A DNA stretch of 64,000 nucleotides from Loktanella sp. S4079 (lineage in GTDB: Bacteria > Pseudomonadota > Alphaproteobacteria > Rhodobacterales > Rhodobacteraceae): assembly GCF_000967725.1 (NCBI RefSeq), contig NZ_JXYE01000007.1, forward strand, positions 62,001 through 126,000, given 5' to 3'. Positions within the stretch are counted from its first letter, which is position 1; every line of letters starts with the position of its first letter. Shown here one piece after another: positions 1 to 7,497 of this stretch. The notes below the pieces were generated by a model, which was not told the DNA's origin, searched no databases, and saw only the letters and a program-made list of their open reading frames with translations. The position numbers and the translations under genes were made by a program.

Positions 1-285
1 ACATACATCATGGAAGAAGGCATCTTTGCCGATCTTTCAATCGTCAAAGCGTGGAAAGCCGACGAAACCGGAAACCTGATTTTCCGCAAGACGGCGCGCA
101 ACTTTAACCCGCCAGCGGCGATGTGTGGAAAAACATGCGTGGTCGAAGTCGAAGAAATCGTACCAACAGGAAGCCTTGATCCCGATCATATCCACCTTCC
201 CGGCATTTACGTGCACCGCATTATTCAAGGTGAACATGAAAAACGGATTGAACAGCGTACGACACGCAAGCGGGAGGACGCGTAA
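1..285 (+). CDS. scoA: 3-oxoacid CoA-transferase subunit A, C-terminal part (5' end outside window)
   Basis: This is the C-terminal 94 codons of the A subunit of a succinyl-CoA:3-ketoacid CoA-transferase, which moves CoA from succinyl-CoA to acetoacetate in ketone-body and PHB breakdown. The reading frame is open from base 1 (Thr-Tyr-Ile before the first Met), so the gene begins upstream of the window. The visible part has the features usual for this end of the subunit, including GNLIFRKTARNFNPPAA and the VEVEEIV...LDPDHIHLPGIYV block. Its stop codon shares one base with the start of the B subunit (TAATG), which implies translational coupling and a heterodimer made in equal amounts. AtoD/PcaI-type relatives share the fold, so the exact oxoacid is inferred. 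Confidence 0.9.
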   Translation, partial: TYIMEEGIFADLSIVKAWKADETGNLIFRKTARNFNPPAAMCGKTCVVEVEEIVPTGSLDPDHIHLPGIYVHRIIQGEHEKRIEQRTTRKREDA

Positions 286-908
286 TGCCTTGGGATCGTA
301 ATCAGATGGCTGCCCGTGCCGCGCAAGAGCTAGAAGACGGGATGTACGTCAACCTCGGCATTGGTATCCCGACGTTGGTCGCGAACTATGTTGGCGACAA
401 GGATATCACCCTGCAATCGGAAAACGGCATGCTGGGCATGGGCCCCTTTCCGTTTGAAGGTGAAGAGGACCCAGACCTGATCAACGCAGGCAAGCAGACT
501 ATCACAGAACTTAATCGGACCGCCTATTTTGATAGTGCCACGTCCTTTGGCATGATTCGCGGCGGAAAAATTGCAGCCGCCATTTTGGGTGCGATGGAAG
601 TCGCCGAGAATGGCGATCTTGCGAACTGGATGATTCCCGGCAAGCTGGTCAAAGGCATGGGCGGTGCTATGGATCTGGTCGCGGGCGTTGGGCGTGTGAT
701 CGTTGTGATGGATCACACCAACAAACACGGTGACTCAAAACTGCTCAAAGAATGCACCTTGCCGCTCACAGGGAAAGGCGTGGTAGACCGCATCATCACC
801 AACCTTGGCGTATTAGACGTGGTCGAGGGTGGCCTAAAGATCGTGGAATGCGCTGACGGCGTGTCAGAGCAAGAACTACGCGACGCAACCGAAGCAACTA
901 TTATATAG
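285..908 (+). CDS. scoB: 3-oxoacid CoA-transferase subunit B
   Basis: The B subunit of the CoA-transferase, 207 residues, a normal length. An N-terminal GMYVNLGIGIPTLVANY block is followed at about residue 46 by SENGMLGMGPFP. In this family the Glu of the S-E-N-G motif is the catalytic residue that forms the glutamyl-CoA thioester. A later VVVMDHTNKHG...LLKECTLPLTG block is also typical of the family. The start ATG overlaps the last base of the A-subunit stop codon. A GC-rich hairpin follows eight bases after the stop, so the operon ends here. The preference for succinyl-CoA/acetoacetate is inferred from similarity to ScoB rather than from any single residue. Confidence 0.93.
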   Translation: MPWDRNQMAARAAQELEDGMYVNLGIGIPTLVANYVGDKDITLQSENGMLGMGPFPFEGEEDPDLINAGKQTITELNRTAYFDSATSFGMIRGGKIAAAILGAMEVAENGDLANWMIPGKLVKGMGGAMDLVAGVGRVIVVMDHTNKHGDSKLLKECTLPLTGKGVVDRIITNLGVLDVVEGGLKIVECADGVSEQELRDATEATII

Positions 909-915
909 TGTTCAA

Positions 916-943
916 GGGGCCCGTCATTTGGTGGGCCCCATTT
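916..943 (+). terminator. Stem-loop between convergent scoB and the transglycosylase gene
   Basis: A 7-bp arm (GGGGCCC, 916-922) pairs with GGGCCCC (933-939) around a 10-base loop and is followed by ATTT. The T-tract is short. It lies between the stop codons of two convergent genes and could serve either strand. Confidence 0.6.
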
Positions 944-1775
944 AAGTTCCGCTCACATTAAAGACGCAGCCGTCAGTGATCAGTTCCGGCGGCGTCCGAC
1001 ACAGCCCCTTCGCAACCTGCCAAGCCGCGAGAACTTTGGGTACATATTCTCGTGTTTCAGCGAATGGCGGCACACCTTCGTATCGCTGCACATTCCCTTC
1101 GCCAGCATTGTATCCTGCCAGGACAAGCACCGGATCATTCCCAAACTCAGTGAGCAACCAGTCGAGGTAAGCAACCCCACCTTTGATATTCTCTGCAGCA
1201 TTTGTGCGATCACTCACGCCAAAGCGTTCGGCAGTTGCGGGCATCAGTTGCATCAACCCTGTCGCCCCGGCCGTGCTCACTGCGTCAGTTCGTCCTGCGC
1301 TTTCCACAGAGATTACCGCGATCACCAGTGCAGGCGAAACATTCGTACCGACAGTTTCCTTCAAGATAGCAGGTCCATGAGCGCTCGCGATATTCTGCAG
1401 GCTTTGTAGGCGCGGAGTCCGCACGTCTTCGCCCTCAGGTGCGTTATTGATTTGCTGAAGTGCCATTTGAAGTCGCGCGGGCGAAGATCCAGCAATCCCA
1501 CCAGATACGCCGCGCCAGAACCACTCCGCAGCCGAACCTGGCGGTACGGCGACTGGTACATTTACCTCTTCAGGCTCAGGTTCATCTGCGTACACAGGTT
1601 CGATCCGAGGCGCATTGGGATCAATCTGTACATTTATTCGACTACCCGCCCCACCAGAGGGCACGGTTACGCGCCGAAACGTAAAATCAGGTTGCAAGCG
1701 CACGACCTCTGCGTAGGCTGAACTCGCCCAAATCAACAAAACAAAGTTCGATATAATCCAAAGTCGCCGATTCAT
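942..1775 (-). CDS. Lytic transglycosylase (SLT domain), secreted
   Basis: A peptidoglycan lytic transglycosylase that cleaves the MurNAc-GlcNAc bond in the periplasm. I place the start at 1775 (277 aa), because that Met opens a clear signal peptide (MNRRLWIISNFVLLIWASSAYA, cleaved before EVV). A Met 12 codons further up would spoil it. The C-terminal half is the SLT/lysozyme-like domain: VISVESAGRTDAVS holds the catalytic Glu, followed by GATGLMQLMPATAERFGV and later the AGYNAGEGNV motif, all family hallmarks. The gene is divergent from the flp pilin and borders the Tad locus. A role in opening the cell wall for the pilus machine is plausible but is only inferred from position. Confidence 0.88.
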   Translation of the reverse strand: MNRRLWIISNFVLLIWASSAYAEVVRLQPDFTFRRVTVPSGGAGSRINVQIDPNAPRIEPVYADEPEPEEVNVPVAVPPGSAAEWFWRGVSGGIAGSSPARLQMALQQINNAPEGEDVRTPRLQSLQNIASAHGPAILKETVGTNVSPALVIAVISVESAGRTDAVSTAGATGLMQLMPATAERFGVSDRTNAAENIKGGVAYLDWLLTEFGNDPVLVLAGYNAGEGNVQRYEGVPPFAETREYVPKVLAAWQVAKGLCRTPPELITDGCVFNVSGT

Positions 1776-2122
1776 TTTTGATTCCGCTCGATTTTTTGTG
1801 ATTTGGAGCATGGCAGAAAATCGCCAAAATGCTAGAATCGCGAAAACAATTAGGTCATTTTTGACGAATTAAGGACCTAATCGCAACGCTAAGCTGTATG
1901 ATCAAAAGCAAGGGGGCAATATTTATATAGTAATTTCAATATATTAGAATTTTTCTAGGAAAAATACTGGCGCGCGCTGAAAATGAACGAAACGCGCCAA
2001 ACTACCGCCCCAATCGAGGGGCTATATAACATCATCCAAGACGGGGGCTCAGCCAAAGCGGTGGCTCTGCTGACCCGGCGAGGAACGAAATAAATCTAGT
2101 GATACCCTGAGGAGGGAACAAA
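1776..2122. promoter_or_regulatory. Intergenic region between transglycosylase and flp, with inverted repeat
   Basis: A 347-base non-coding stretch between divergent genes. It is clearly more AT-rich than its surroundings from about 1800 to 1970. It holds a perfect 8-bp inverted repeat, ATTAGGTC at 1849-1856 and GACCTAAT at 1874-1881, separated by 17 bases, which could be an operator. A strong ribosome site (GAGGAGGG) lies at about 2110-2117 before the first pilin. I cannot place the promoters with confidence. Confidence 0.5.
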
Positions 2123-2314
2123 ATGCTTAACTTCATCAAAAACTTCCGTAACGACGAAGACGGTGCCGTAACAGTTGACTTCGTAGTTCTGACTGCTGCA
2201 ATCGTTGTTCTTGGACTTGCTGTTGGCGGTACAGTGGCTCGCGGCGCAAAAGGTCTAGCAAACGAAATCGAAACATCTCTCAACGAGATGAACGCAGGTG
2301 GGTCCACTTCCTAA
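2123..2314 (+). CDS. flp: Flp-type pilin 1
   Basis: Major pilin of a Tad (Flp) pilus, 63 residues. It has the short leader and charged N-terminus of the Flp/Fap family, then DEDGAVTVDFVVLTAAIVVLGLAVGG. The prepilin peptidase cuts after the Gly, leaving the mature protein to begin with Ala, with the conserved acidic residue a few positions further in. The hydrophobic stretch (about residues 17-36) forms the filament core. GGAGGG precedes the ATG at a good distance. A strong terminator follows, so this pilin can be made as a short abundant transcript separate from the assembly genes. It is closely similar to the second pilin downstream, which has the same length. Confidence 0.93.
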   Translation: MLNFIKNFRNDEDGAVTVDFVVLTAAIVVLGLAVGGTVARGAKGLANEIETSLNEMNAGGSTS

Positions 2315-2350
2315 CCCCTGATCTATTTGCGCAATCGCAAACTAACCTCA

Positions 2351-2380
2351 AGCGCGCCGAATTTCGGCGCGCTTTCTCTT
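2351..2380 (+). terminator. Intrinsic terminator after flp pilin 1
   Basis: A 10-bp perfect stem (AGCGCGCCGA at 2351-2360, TCGGCGCGCT at 2364-2373) with a 3-base loop, followed by TTCTCTTTC. It is placed to end a monocistronic pilin message. Confidence 0.85.
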
Positions 2381-2517
2381 TCGCACAACGAAATCAAGCA
2401 CAGAATAGCTGCATGATGCGCCAAATTTGGCCACATTCTAACAGTAGTGGTAGCTATCAGAGAGTTCATCCCATGGCTGCCCACCAGCAGCCCCAAGACC
2501 TGCTAGCGAGACAACAA

Positions 2518-2709
2518 ATGAAGACACAAGTAACACGCCTCCTGCAAGATGATGATGGTGCAGTAACTGTTGATTTCGTCGTTTTGACAGCGGCCATCGC
2601 AACACTTGGTCTAACAGTGGTGACACAATTCACTGGTGGGGCGACAAGTCTTGCTAACGAAATCGAGACCGCGATCGATGAGATGAACGCAGGCCAATCT
2701 TCAAGTTAG
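2518..2709 (+). CDS. Flp-type pilin 2
   Basis: A second Flp pilin, 63 residues when started at the Met at 2518. The frame is open for 35 more codons upstream, but that part does not look like protein, and this start gives a product the same length as pilin 1. It shares the cleavage region DDDGAVTVDFVVLTAAIATLG and a similar tail (ANEIET..DEMNAG). It differs from pilin 1 mainly at the N-terminus and in the second half of the hydrophobic core. No clear Shine-Dalgarno sequence precedes the ATG, so it may be translated less than pilin 1. It may be a minor pilin or a recent duplicate. Confidence 0.85.
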   Translation: MKTQVTRLLQDDDGAVTVDFVVLTAAIATLGLTVVTQFTGGATSLANEIETAIDEMNAGQSSS

Positions 2710-2909
2710 CATTGAATAACTACGCATCCAATCGAGCTTCAAAGGGCAAAGCCCACTCCTCTATGATTGCAGTTGAAACTTGCAACATATCATGGAGCGT
2801 TTGACGGGTGACGCTTGACCTAGTTTCTCGCGAATGTCAGAGCTTACTTAGATGGCGTAGATGAGCGCAACTAATTAGCGCGAGCAGTGGAAAGTCAGAG
2901 GAAACAGAA

Positions 2910-3740
2910 ATGCGCGGAGTATTCGGGTTGGTATTGGTGATCGGCATGGGGCTTGCGGGCTTTGCCGTCTACATGGTCAACCAACAAATCGAACAAAAAA
3001 ACCAACAGCTAATCAGGGCTCAACGCGAACGCGATGGTGCAGTGCGCACGGTGGATGTTTACTCTCCGAACCGAAGCTTCACCTATGGTGAGGTGCTCAC
3101 AGAGGACGACCTAAAAGTTATCAAATATGCTCAAGACTTCCTTCCAGAGGGTGTCATCAGAGATCTAGAGACACTTTTCCCGCCTGAAGAACCCGCAAAG
3201 TCTCGCGTCGTAATCCTACCAATCATTCCCAACGAACCCTTAACAGAGAGCCGTCTGGCTGCGCCTGGCGCGAGCAGAGGCCTGACCGCACTAGTAGCAC
3301 CTGGTATGCGGGCATTCCCGATTCGTGGCCGAACTACAGGGAGTTTTGGTACACTTCGGCCGAATGATCGCATTGACCTGTATTGGACAGGCCGACTTAG
3401 CAGTGGTCGTGAAGTCACGAACCTGCTCAAAGCCAACATGCAAATTATTGCGGTACCCGATGAAAGCGGTCAATCGAACATTTCAGATGTCATTCTGCAA
3501 GTTACACCAGAAGAAGTAGCAATTCTGACTCAAGCGCAAGCAAGTGGTTCTCTGACGATGTCGCTGGTGGGTTCGGGAGATACAACACAGATCAGCGGCG
3601 GAATTACCGTCGATACCCAAGCTGTTACAGGCGAAATTATCGAAGAAGTCATCATCGAAGAAGAAGTGGCTCCTGAGATTTGCTACCGCTACGAGCGTCG
3701 TGGAACTGAACGCGTTCAAATCCCGATCCCCTGCAATTAA
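2910..3740 (+). CDS. cpaB: Tad pilus assembly protein CpaB/RcpC
   Basis: A 276-residue periplasmic assembly factor of the Tad secretion system, anchored by one N-terminal membrane segment (about residues 4-23). It has a SAF-like domain (roughly 45-110, DVYSPNRSFTYGEVLTEDDL) followed by the RcpC domain (about 120-215). The latter contains GMRAFPIRG..GTLRPNDRIDLYWTG, usual for the family, which is thought to modify or stabilise the secretin and pilus. The tail is acidic (EEVIIEEEVAPE) and ends with two Cys, one of them within the last two residues. AGAGGAAAC precedes the ATG. A strong terminator follows, so cpaB ends a transcript before the secretin gene. Confidence 0.92.
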   Translation: MRGVFGLVLVIGMGLAGFAVYMVNQQIEQKNQQLIRAQRERDGAVRTVDVYSPNRSFTYGEVLTEDDLKVIKYAQDFLPEGVIRDLETLFPPEEPAKSRVVILPIIPNEPLTESRLAAPGASRGLTALVAPGMRAFPIRGRTTGSFGTLRPNDRIDLYWTGRLSSGREVTNLLKANMQIIAVPDESGQSNISDVILQVTPEEVAILTQAQASGSLTMSLVGSGDTTQISGGITVDTQAVTGEIIEEVIIEEEVAPEICYRYERRGTERVQIPIPCN

Positions 3741-3769
3741 TCGCACAAAAAGATCAAGTTATTCCCGAA

Positions 3770-3798
3770 ATGCGCCGCACCAGATGCGGCGCATTTTT
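3770..3798 (+). terminator. Intrinsic terminator after cpaB
   Basis: A 10-bp perfect stem (ATGCGCCGCA / TGCGGCGCAT) with a 5-base loop and TTTT after it. It separates cpaB from the secretin gene. Confidence 0.85.
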
Positions 3799-3960
3799 CG
3801 TTACAAAGAGCGTCCACTGTGCTAGTGTTGCTCTGAACCCACATTCGTTTCGTCGTCCAACCTATTGATTATTGCAATAAATGAGCGTCTGGCCCATGGT
3901 GCCACAATCATGGGCAGAAAGACCCTAACAACGAGGCGTGATCGGAGAGGCAGGTCACTT

Positions 3961-5337
3961 ATGAAGTATGACAAATTTATTAAAGCCGCACTTACTGGCT
4001 TGACGTTGTCGCTAGCCGCGGCAGCACCTACCATGGCACCGGCCGAAACGTTGCGTGTTTTGCGCGGCGCGGCGTCCAGTGCACTGAGCGTCCCGATGAA
4101 CCGGGCCGTTATTGTTGAAAGTGACGTACCATTTACCGAACTTTCAATCGCCAACCCAGGCATCGCAGATATTTCTTCACTTTCAGATCGAACAATATAC
4201 GTACTGGGGAAAGAGCCAGGACGGACAACGCTCACGTTGCTCGGTGCCGAAGGTCGACTGATCACGAACGTAGAAATTCACGTCGCTCCAGATTTGGCCG
4301 AATTCAAAGAACGCCTGACACAAATTCTGCCTGGCGAGAATATCGAAGTGCGAACCGCGAACGATGGCATCGTGCTGTCAGGCCAAGTAAGCTCAATCGC
4401 ACGCCTTGAGCGCGCAATCGAGTTGGCCGAGAGGTACGCTCCTGGCCGCGTGTCAAATCTGATGGTTGTTGGCGGCACACAGCAAGTGATGCTGCAGGTT
4501 CGCTTTGCCGAAATGCAGAGATCCGTTCGCAAATCGCTCGGTGCACAATTCGACATTTCAGGATCAGCGGGCGGAACCAATATCGTTGGGGGCACGACTA
4601 CCTCAAGCGGCGGTAGCAACGGTGCAGTGACCTTTGGCTTTGGTGCCGGGAGCATGAACGTCAATCTTATGATTGAGGCGCTGGAATCACGCGGTGTAGT
4701 CCGGACGTTGGCTGAACCAAACCTTACGGCGTTGAGTGGCCAAGAGGCGCGTTTCCTCGCCGGTGGTGAATATCCAATCCCAGTTGCTCAAGATGAGAAT
4801 ACCATCACAGTTCAGTTTAAGCCATTCGGTGTGGAATTGATTTTCATTCCAACAGTTGTGGATGGAGATGTCATCAATCTGGAACTAACAGCGGCTGTGT
4901 CCGCAGTTGATACCACGAACGCCTTTACAGGCGGCGACGGAATTTCAATCAACGCATTCACTCGCCGTGAGACAAAAACCACGGTAGAGATGCGTGATGG
5001 AGAAAGCTTTGCTATTGCGGGCCTCATCCAAGACGATTTCAATGACCTAAGTGAGCAAGTGCCATGGGTCGGCGATATCCCAGTGTTGGGTGCACTATTC
5101 CGGAGTGCAGCATATGAGCGTGAGCAAACCGAGCTGGTAATCATTGTTACTCCGCATTTGGTTTCACCTACACGTGGTGCAGCGCTGTCGCTACCAACAG
5201 ATCGCGTACGACTTCCAAGCGAAGCTGATCTATTCCTACTAGGCAAAACAACCGCTGGCACCCAGATCCCTGGGGGCGCCGGAGAGGTGGCTCGTCAAGA
5301 CTTTACAGGTTCTTACGGCTACGTAATGGACGAATGA
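3961..5337 (+). CDS. cpaC: Tad pilus outer-membrane secretin CpaC/RcpA
   Basis: The type II/III-type secretin that forms the outer-membrane pore of the Tad pilus. I start it at 3961 (458 aa), where a GGAGAGGCAGG ribosome site precedes a clear signal peptide (MKYDKFIKAALTGLTL..., cleaved near PAE about residue 29). The frame stays open upstream, but that part has no signal peptide. After it come an N-terminal pilus/secretin domain (about 30-110), a BON-like domain (about 110-170) and the secretin core, with VRTLAEPNLTALSGQEARFLAGGEYPIPV and the final WVGDIPVLGALFRS...TELVIIVTPHLV, both hallmarks of the family. The OmpA-like lipoprotein follows after 16 bases. Confidence 0.94.
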   Translation: MKYDKFIKAALTGLTLSLAAAAPTMAPAETLRVLRGAASSALSVPMNRAVIVESDVPFTELSIANPGIADISSLSDRTIYVLGKEPGRTTLTLLGAEGRLITNVEIHVAPDLAEFKERLTQILPGENIEVRTANDGIVLSGQVSSIARLERAIELAERYAPGRVSNLMVVGGTQQVMLQVRFAEMQRSVRKSLGAQFDISGSAGGTNIVGGTTTSSGGSNGAVTFGFGAGSMNVNLMIEALESRGVVRTLAEPNLTALSGQEARFLAGGEYPIPVAQDENTITVQFKPFGVELIFIPTVVDGDVINLELTAAVSAVDTTNAFTGGDGISINAFTRRETKTTVEMRDGESFAIAGLIQDDFNDLSEQVPWVGDIPVLGALFRSAAYEREQTELVIIVTPHLVSPTRGAALSLPTDRVRLPSEADLFLLGKTTAGTQIPGGAGEVARQDFTGSYGYVMDE

Positions 5338-5353
5338 ATTGGAGCACAGGTCA

Positions 5354-6001
5354 ATGAAAACTCTTATGACAACAGCAATGGCTGCTGCTCTTCTGGCGGG
5401 TTGTTCTACAACGACCAATGATTTCCCTCAACTTCAGTATGAAGCTGGTGCGGTTATCGACAGTGGAGAGTTCGGCAACGCCACCATGAACAACATCATG
5501 GTGCACAGCGCACAAGAAGAATATCGCGTGAACCTTGCCCGCCGGTTCGCCTCTGAGGTCGACTCGACGGTGAACTTTGAATTTAACTCGGCTGCACTCG
5601 ATGCAGATGCGCGTCAAATTCTAGCACGTCAGGCAGATTGGATCCGTCAATTCCCAGAGGTACACTTCCGGGTTTACGGGCACACCGATCTGGTCGGTAG
5701 CCAAGCTTACAACCGTCGACTAGGCCTGCGCCGCGCACAGGCGGTCGTTGCATTCCTAACATCACAAGGAATCGATCGCAGCCGCCTAGAGGCAGTCGCT
5801 TCGTTCGGCGAAACTCAACCTTTGATCGCGACCAATGATCGTGAACGCCGCAATCGCCGCACAGTGACCGAAGTGTCAGGATTCGTCGAAAGCAATCCGC
5901 TCGTCTTGGAAGGCAAATACGCTCAGGTAATATACCGCGAATACGTTGCCCGTGCGACTGCGGCTGTAGTCATCGATGAAGCAACAGCAGCAGGCGGATA
6001 A
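5354..6001 (+). CDS. OmpA-family lipoprotein of the Tad locus
   Basis: A 215-residue lipoprotein. The start at 5354 gives a lipoprotein signal (MKTLMTTAMAAALLAGCS, with Cys at about 18) and has GGAG upstream. The C-terminal two thirds is an OmpA/Pal peptidoglycan-binding domain: VNFEFNSAALDADARQIL, then YGHTDLVGSQAYNRRLGLRRAQAVVAFL, the usual diaminopimelate-binding block. It probably ties the secretin to the cell wall. It occupies the position where CpaD/RcpB is encoded in Caulobacter-type loci, and I see no CpaD in this window. A strong terminator follows. Confidence 0.88.
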   Translation: MKTLMTTAMAAALLAGCSTTTNDFPQLQYEAGAVIDSGEFGNATMNNIMVHSAQEEYRVNLARRFASEVDSTVNFEFNSAALDADARQILARQADWIRQFPEVHFRVYGHTDLVGSQAYNRRLGLRRAQAVVAFLTSQGIDRSRLEAVASFGETQPLIATNDRERRNRRTVTEVSGFVESNPLVLEGKYAQVIYREYVARATAAVVIDEATAAGG

Positions 6002-6018
6002 TAGCCTAGAATTTTTTG

Positions 6019-6056
6019 ATCACGCCGCCACAATTGCGGCGTGATTTTTTATTTTT
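6019..6056 (+). terminator. Intrinsic terminator after the OmpA-like gene
   Basis: A 10-bp perfect stem (ATCACGCCGC at 6019-6028, GCGGCGTGAT at 6036-6045) with a long T-rich tail. It splits the secretin unit from the motor-gene unit. Confidence 0.88.
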
Positions 6057-6244
6057 TCACATATGCTCGCAACATTCCGTCAAGTTTTGCGGTTTTGGTC
6101 CAAATCTCGACACGATTACTCTCAATAATGTGCTGACACGAGTTATCCGCAATGTATCTGCGGGTCCAACATCCCATTCGTTCTGGTATCGGCATCAGTC
6201 GGCAGTTTAGGATGGGGTTACCTGAGCGACGAGGACAACTAAGA

Positions 6245-7486
6245 ATGACCGATACGACGGCCGTACAGCACGACGCCCCACCAATTGTTGCGTGCACCAT
6301 CAGCCGAGATGTACAGATTTTCGACCTGCTAATCGAAGATATGGAAGCAGCGCTTGGGGATGCATGGGGCGACCTTAGTTTTGAAGATGCTGTCACGTTT
6401 TTGGGTCAAAAAGAAGCGCGTAACCTGCAGTTCGTCACTATCGCGATGGATGCAAACGATGAAGACAATCTGCCGCTCGTCTCAGAGGTCATTGGTGTCG
6501 CAAAGGGCGCTGGTATCAAAGTAATCCTTATCGCGGAAGATGTTAGCCCAACAGCGCTGCACCAACTTTTGCGTGAAGGTGGAGACGAATTCGTCCCCTA
6601 CCCGCTTCCGGAAAACGAGCTCGCACGCGCGATCGAACGGGTTCTCACCGCCAAAGATACGCCGGAGCCAACCGATGGCGAAAAGAGCTTTAAGGCAAGC
6701 GGTGATCGCTCTGGCGTCGTAATTCCCGTCCATGGGCTCGCTGGTGGAACCGGCGCGACTATGATGGCTGTGAACTTGGCTTGGGAATTTGTGAATGTCG
6801 ACAAAGAGACAAATCCCAAGGTTTGTTTGATCGACCTCGATTTTCAGTTTGGATCGGTTTCAACGTACCTAGATCTACCACGCCGTGAAGCGATTCTTGA
6901 GTTGCTGACTGACACTGAGTCGATGGACGCCGAGGCATTTATGCAGTCGCTGTTGACCTACGACGAGAAGCTGCACGTTCTAACTGCGCCGACAGATATG
7001 ATTCCACTCGATATGATTACTCCAGAAGATATCGGACGGGTCATCGAGATGGCGCGCGTCAACTTTGACTACGTCGTTATCGACATGCCTTCTACAATGG
7101 TTGAGTGGTCACAAACTGTCCTCGAAATGGCTCACGTCTATTTTGCCATGATCGAGCTCGACATGAGGTCTGCACAAAATACTCTGCGTCTAAAGCGAGC
7201 CCTTCAATCCGAAGATCTCCCTTTTGACAAACTTCGCTTTATCCTCAATCGCGCTCCAGGGTTCACGGACTTGAACGGCAAGAGCCGAGTGAAGCGACTA
7301 GCGGATAGTTTGGGAATTTCTATCGATTTGCTCATGCCGGATGGTGGAAAACCTATCATGCAGGCCTGTGATCATGGAGCCCCGCTGTCTGTCACAATTG
7401 CGAAAAACCCCCTGCGTAAAGAAATTGCTAAGCTGGCCAAGTCTATGCATGACGTAAACCAAGCTGAGGCAGACGCCCGAGCTTAA
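6245..7486 (+). CDS. cpaE: Tad pilus localisation ATPase-like protein CpaE/TadZ
   Basis: A TadZ protein, thought to position the Tad machine at the pole. Start 6245 (413 aa, MTDTTAVQHDAPP) follows GAGGAC. The N-terminal part (about 15-140) resembles a receiver fold without a phosphorylation site that I can identify. The C-terminal part (about 160-400) is a ParA/MinD-like domain with VCLIDLDFQFGSVSTYLDL and the FDYVVIDMPSTM block. The Walker A region reads GLAGGTGATMMAVNLA, so the signature lysines of the deviant Walker A motif are missing. Such decay is known among TadZ proteins. It suggests weak or absent ATP hydrolysis. It is the first gene of the motor operon, 11 bases before cpaF. Confidence 0.9.
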   Translation: MTDTTAVQHDAPPIVACTISRDVQIFDLLIEDMEAALGDAWGDLSFEDAVTFLGQKEARNLQFVTIAMDANDEDNLPLVSEVIGVAKGAGIKVILIAEDVSPTALHQLLREGGDEFVPYPLPENELARAIERVLTAKDTPEPTDGEKSFKASGDRSGVVIPVHGLAGGTGATMMAVNLAWEFVNVDKETNPKVCLIDLDFQFGSVSTYLDLPRREAILELLTDTESMDAEAFMQSLLTYDEKLHVLTAPTDMIPLDMITPEDIGRVIEMARVNFDYVVIDMPSTMVEWSQTVLEMAHVYFAMIELDMRSAQNTLRLKRALQSEDLPFDKLRFILNRAPGFTDLNGKSRVKRLADSLGISIDLLMPDGGKPIMQACDHGAPLSVTIAKNPLRKEIAKLAKSMHDVNQAEADARA

Positions 7487-7497
7487 GAGGCAAACAA

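Noticed and set aside
2413..2517. N-terminal 35-codon extension of Flp pilin 2
   Set aside because: The composition is unlike protein from this genome, and using it would bury the prepilin leader. The 2518 start gives the same length as pilin 1.
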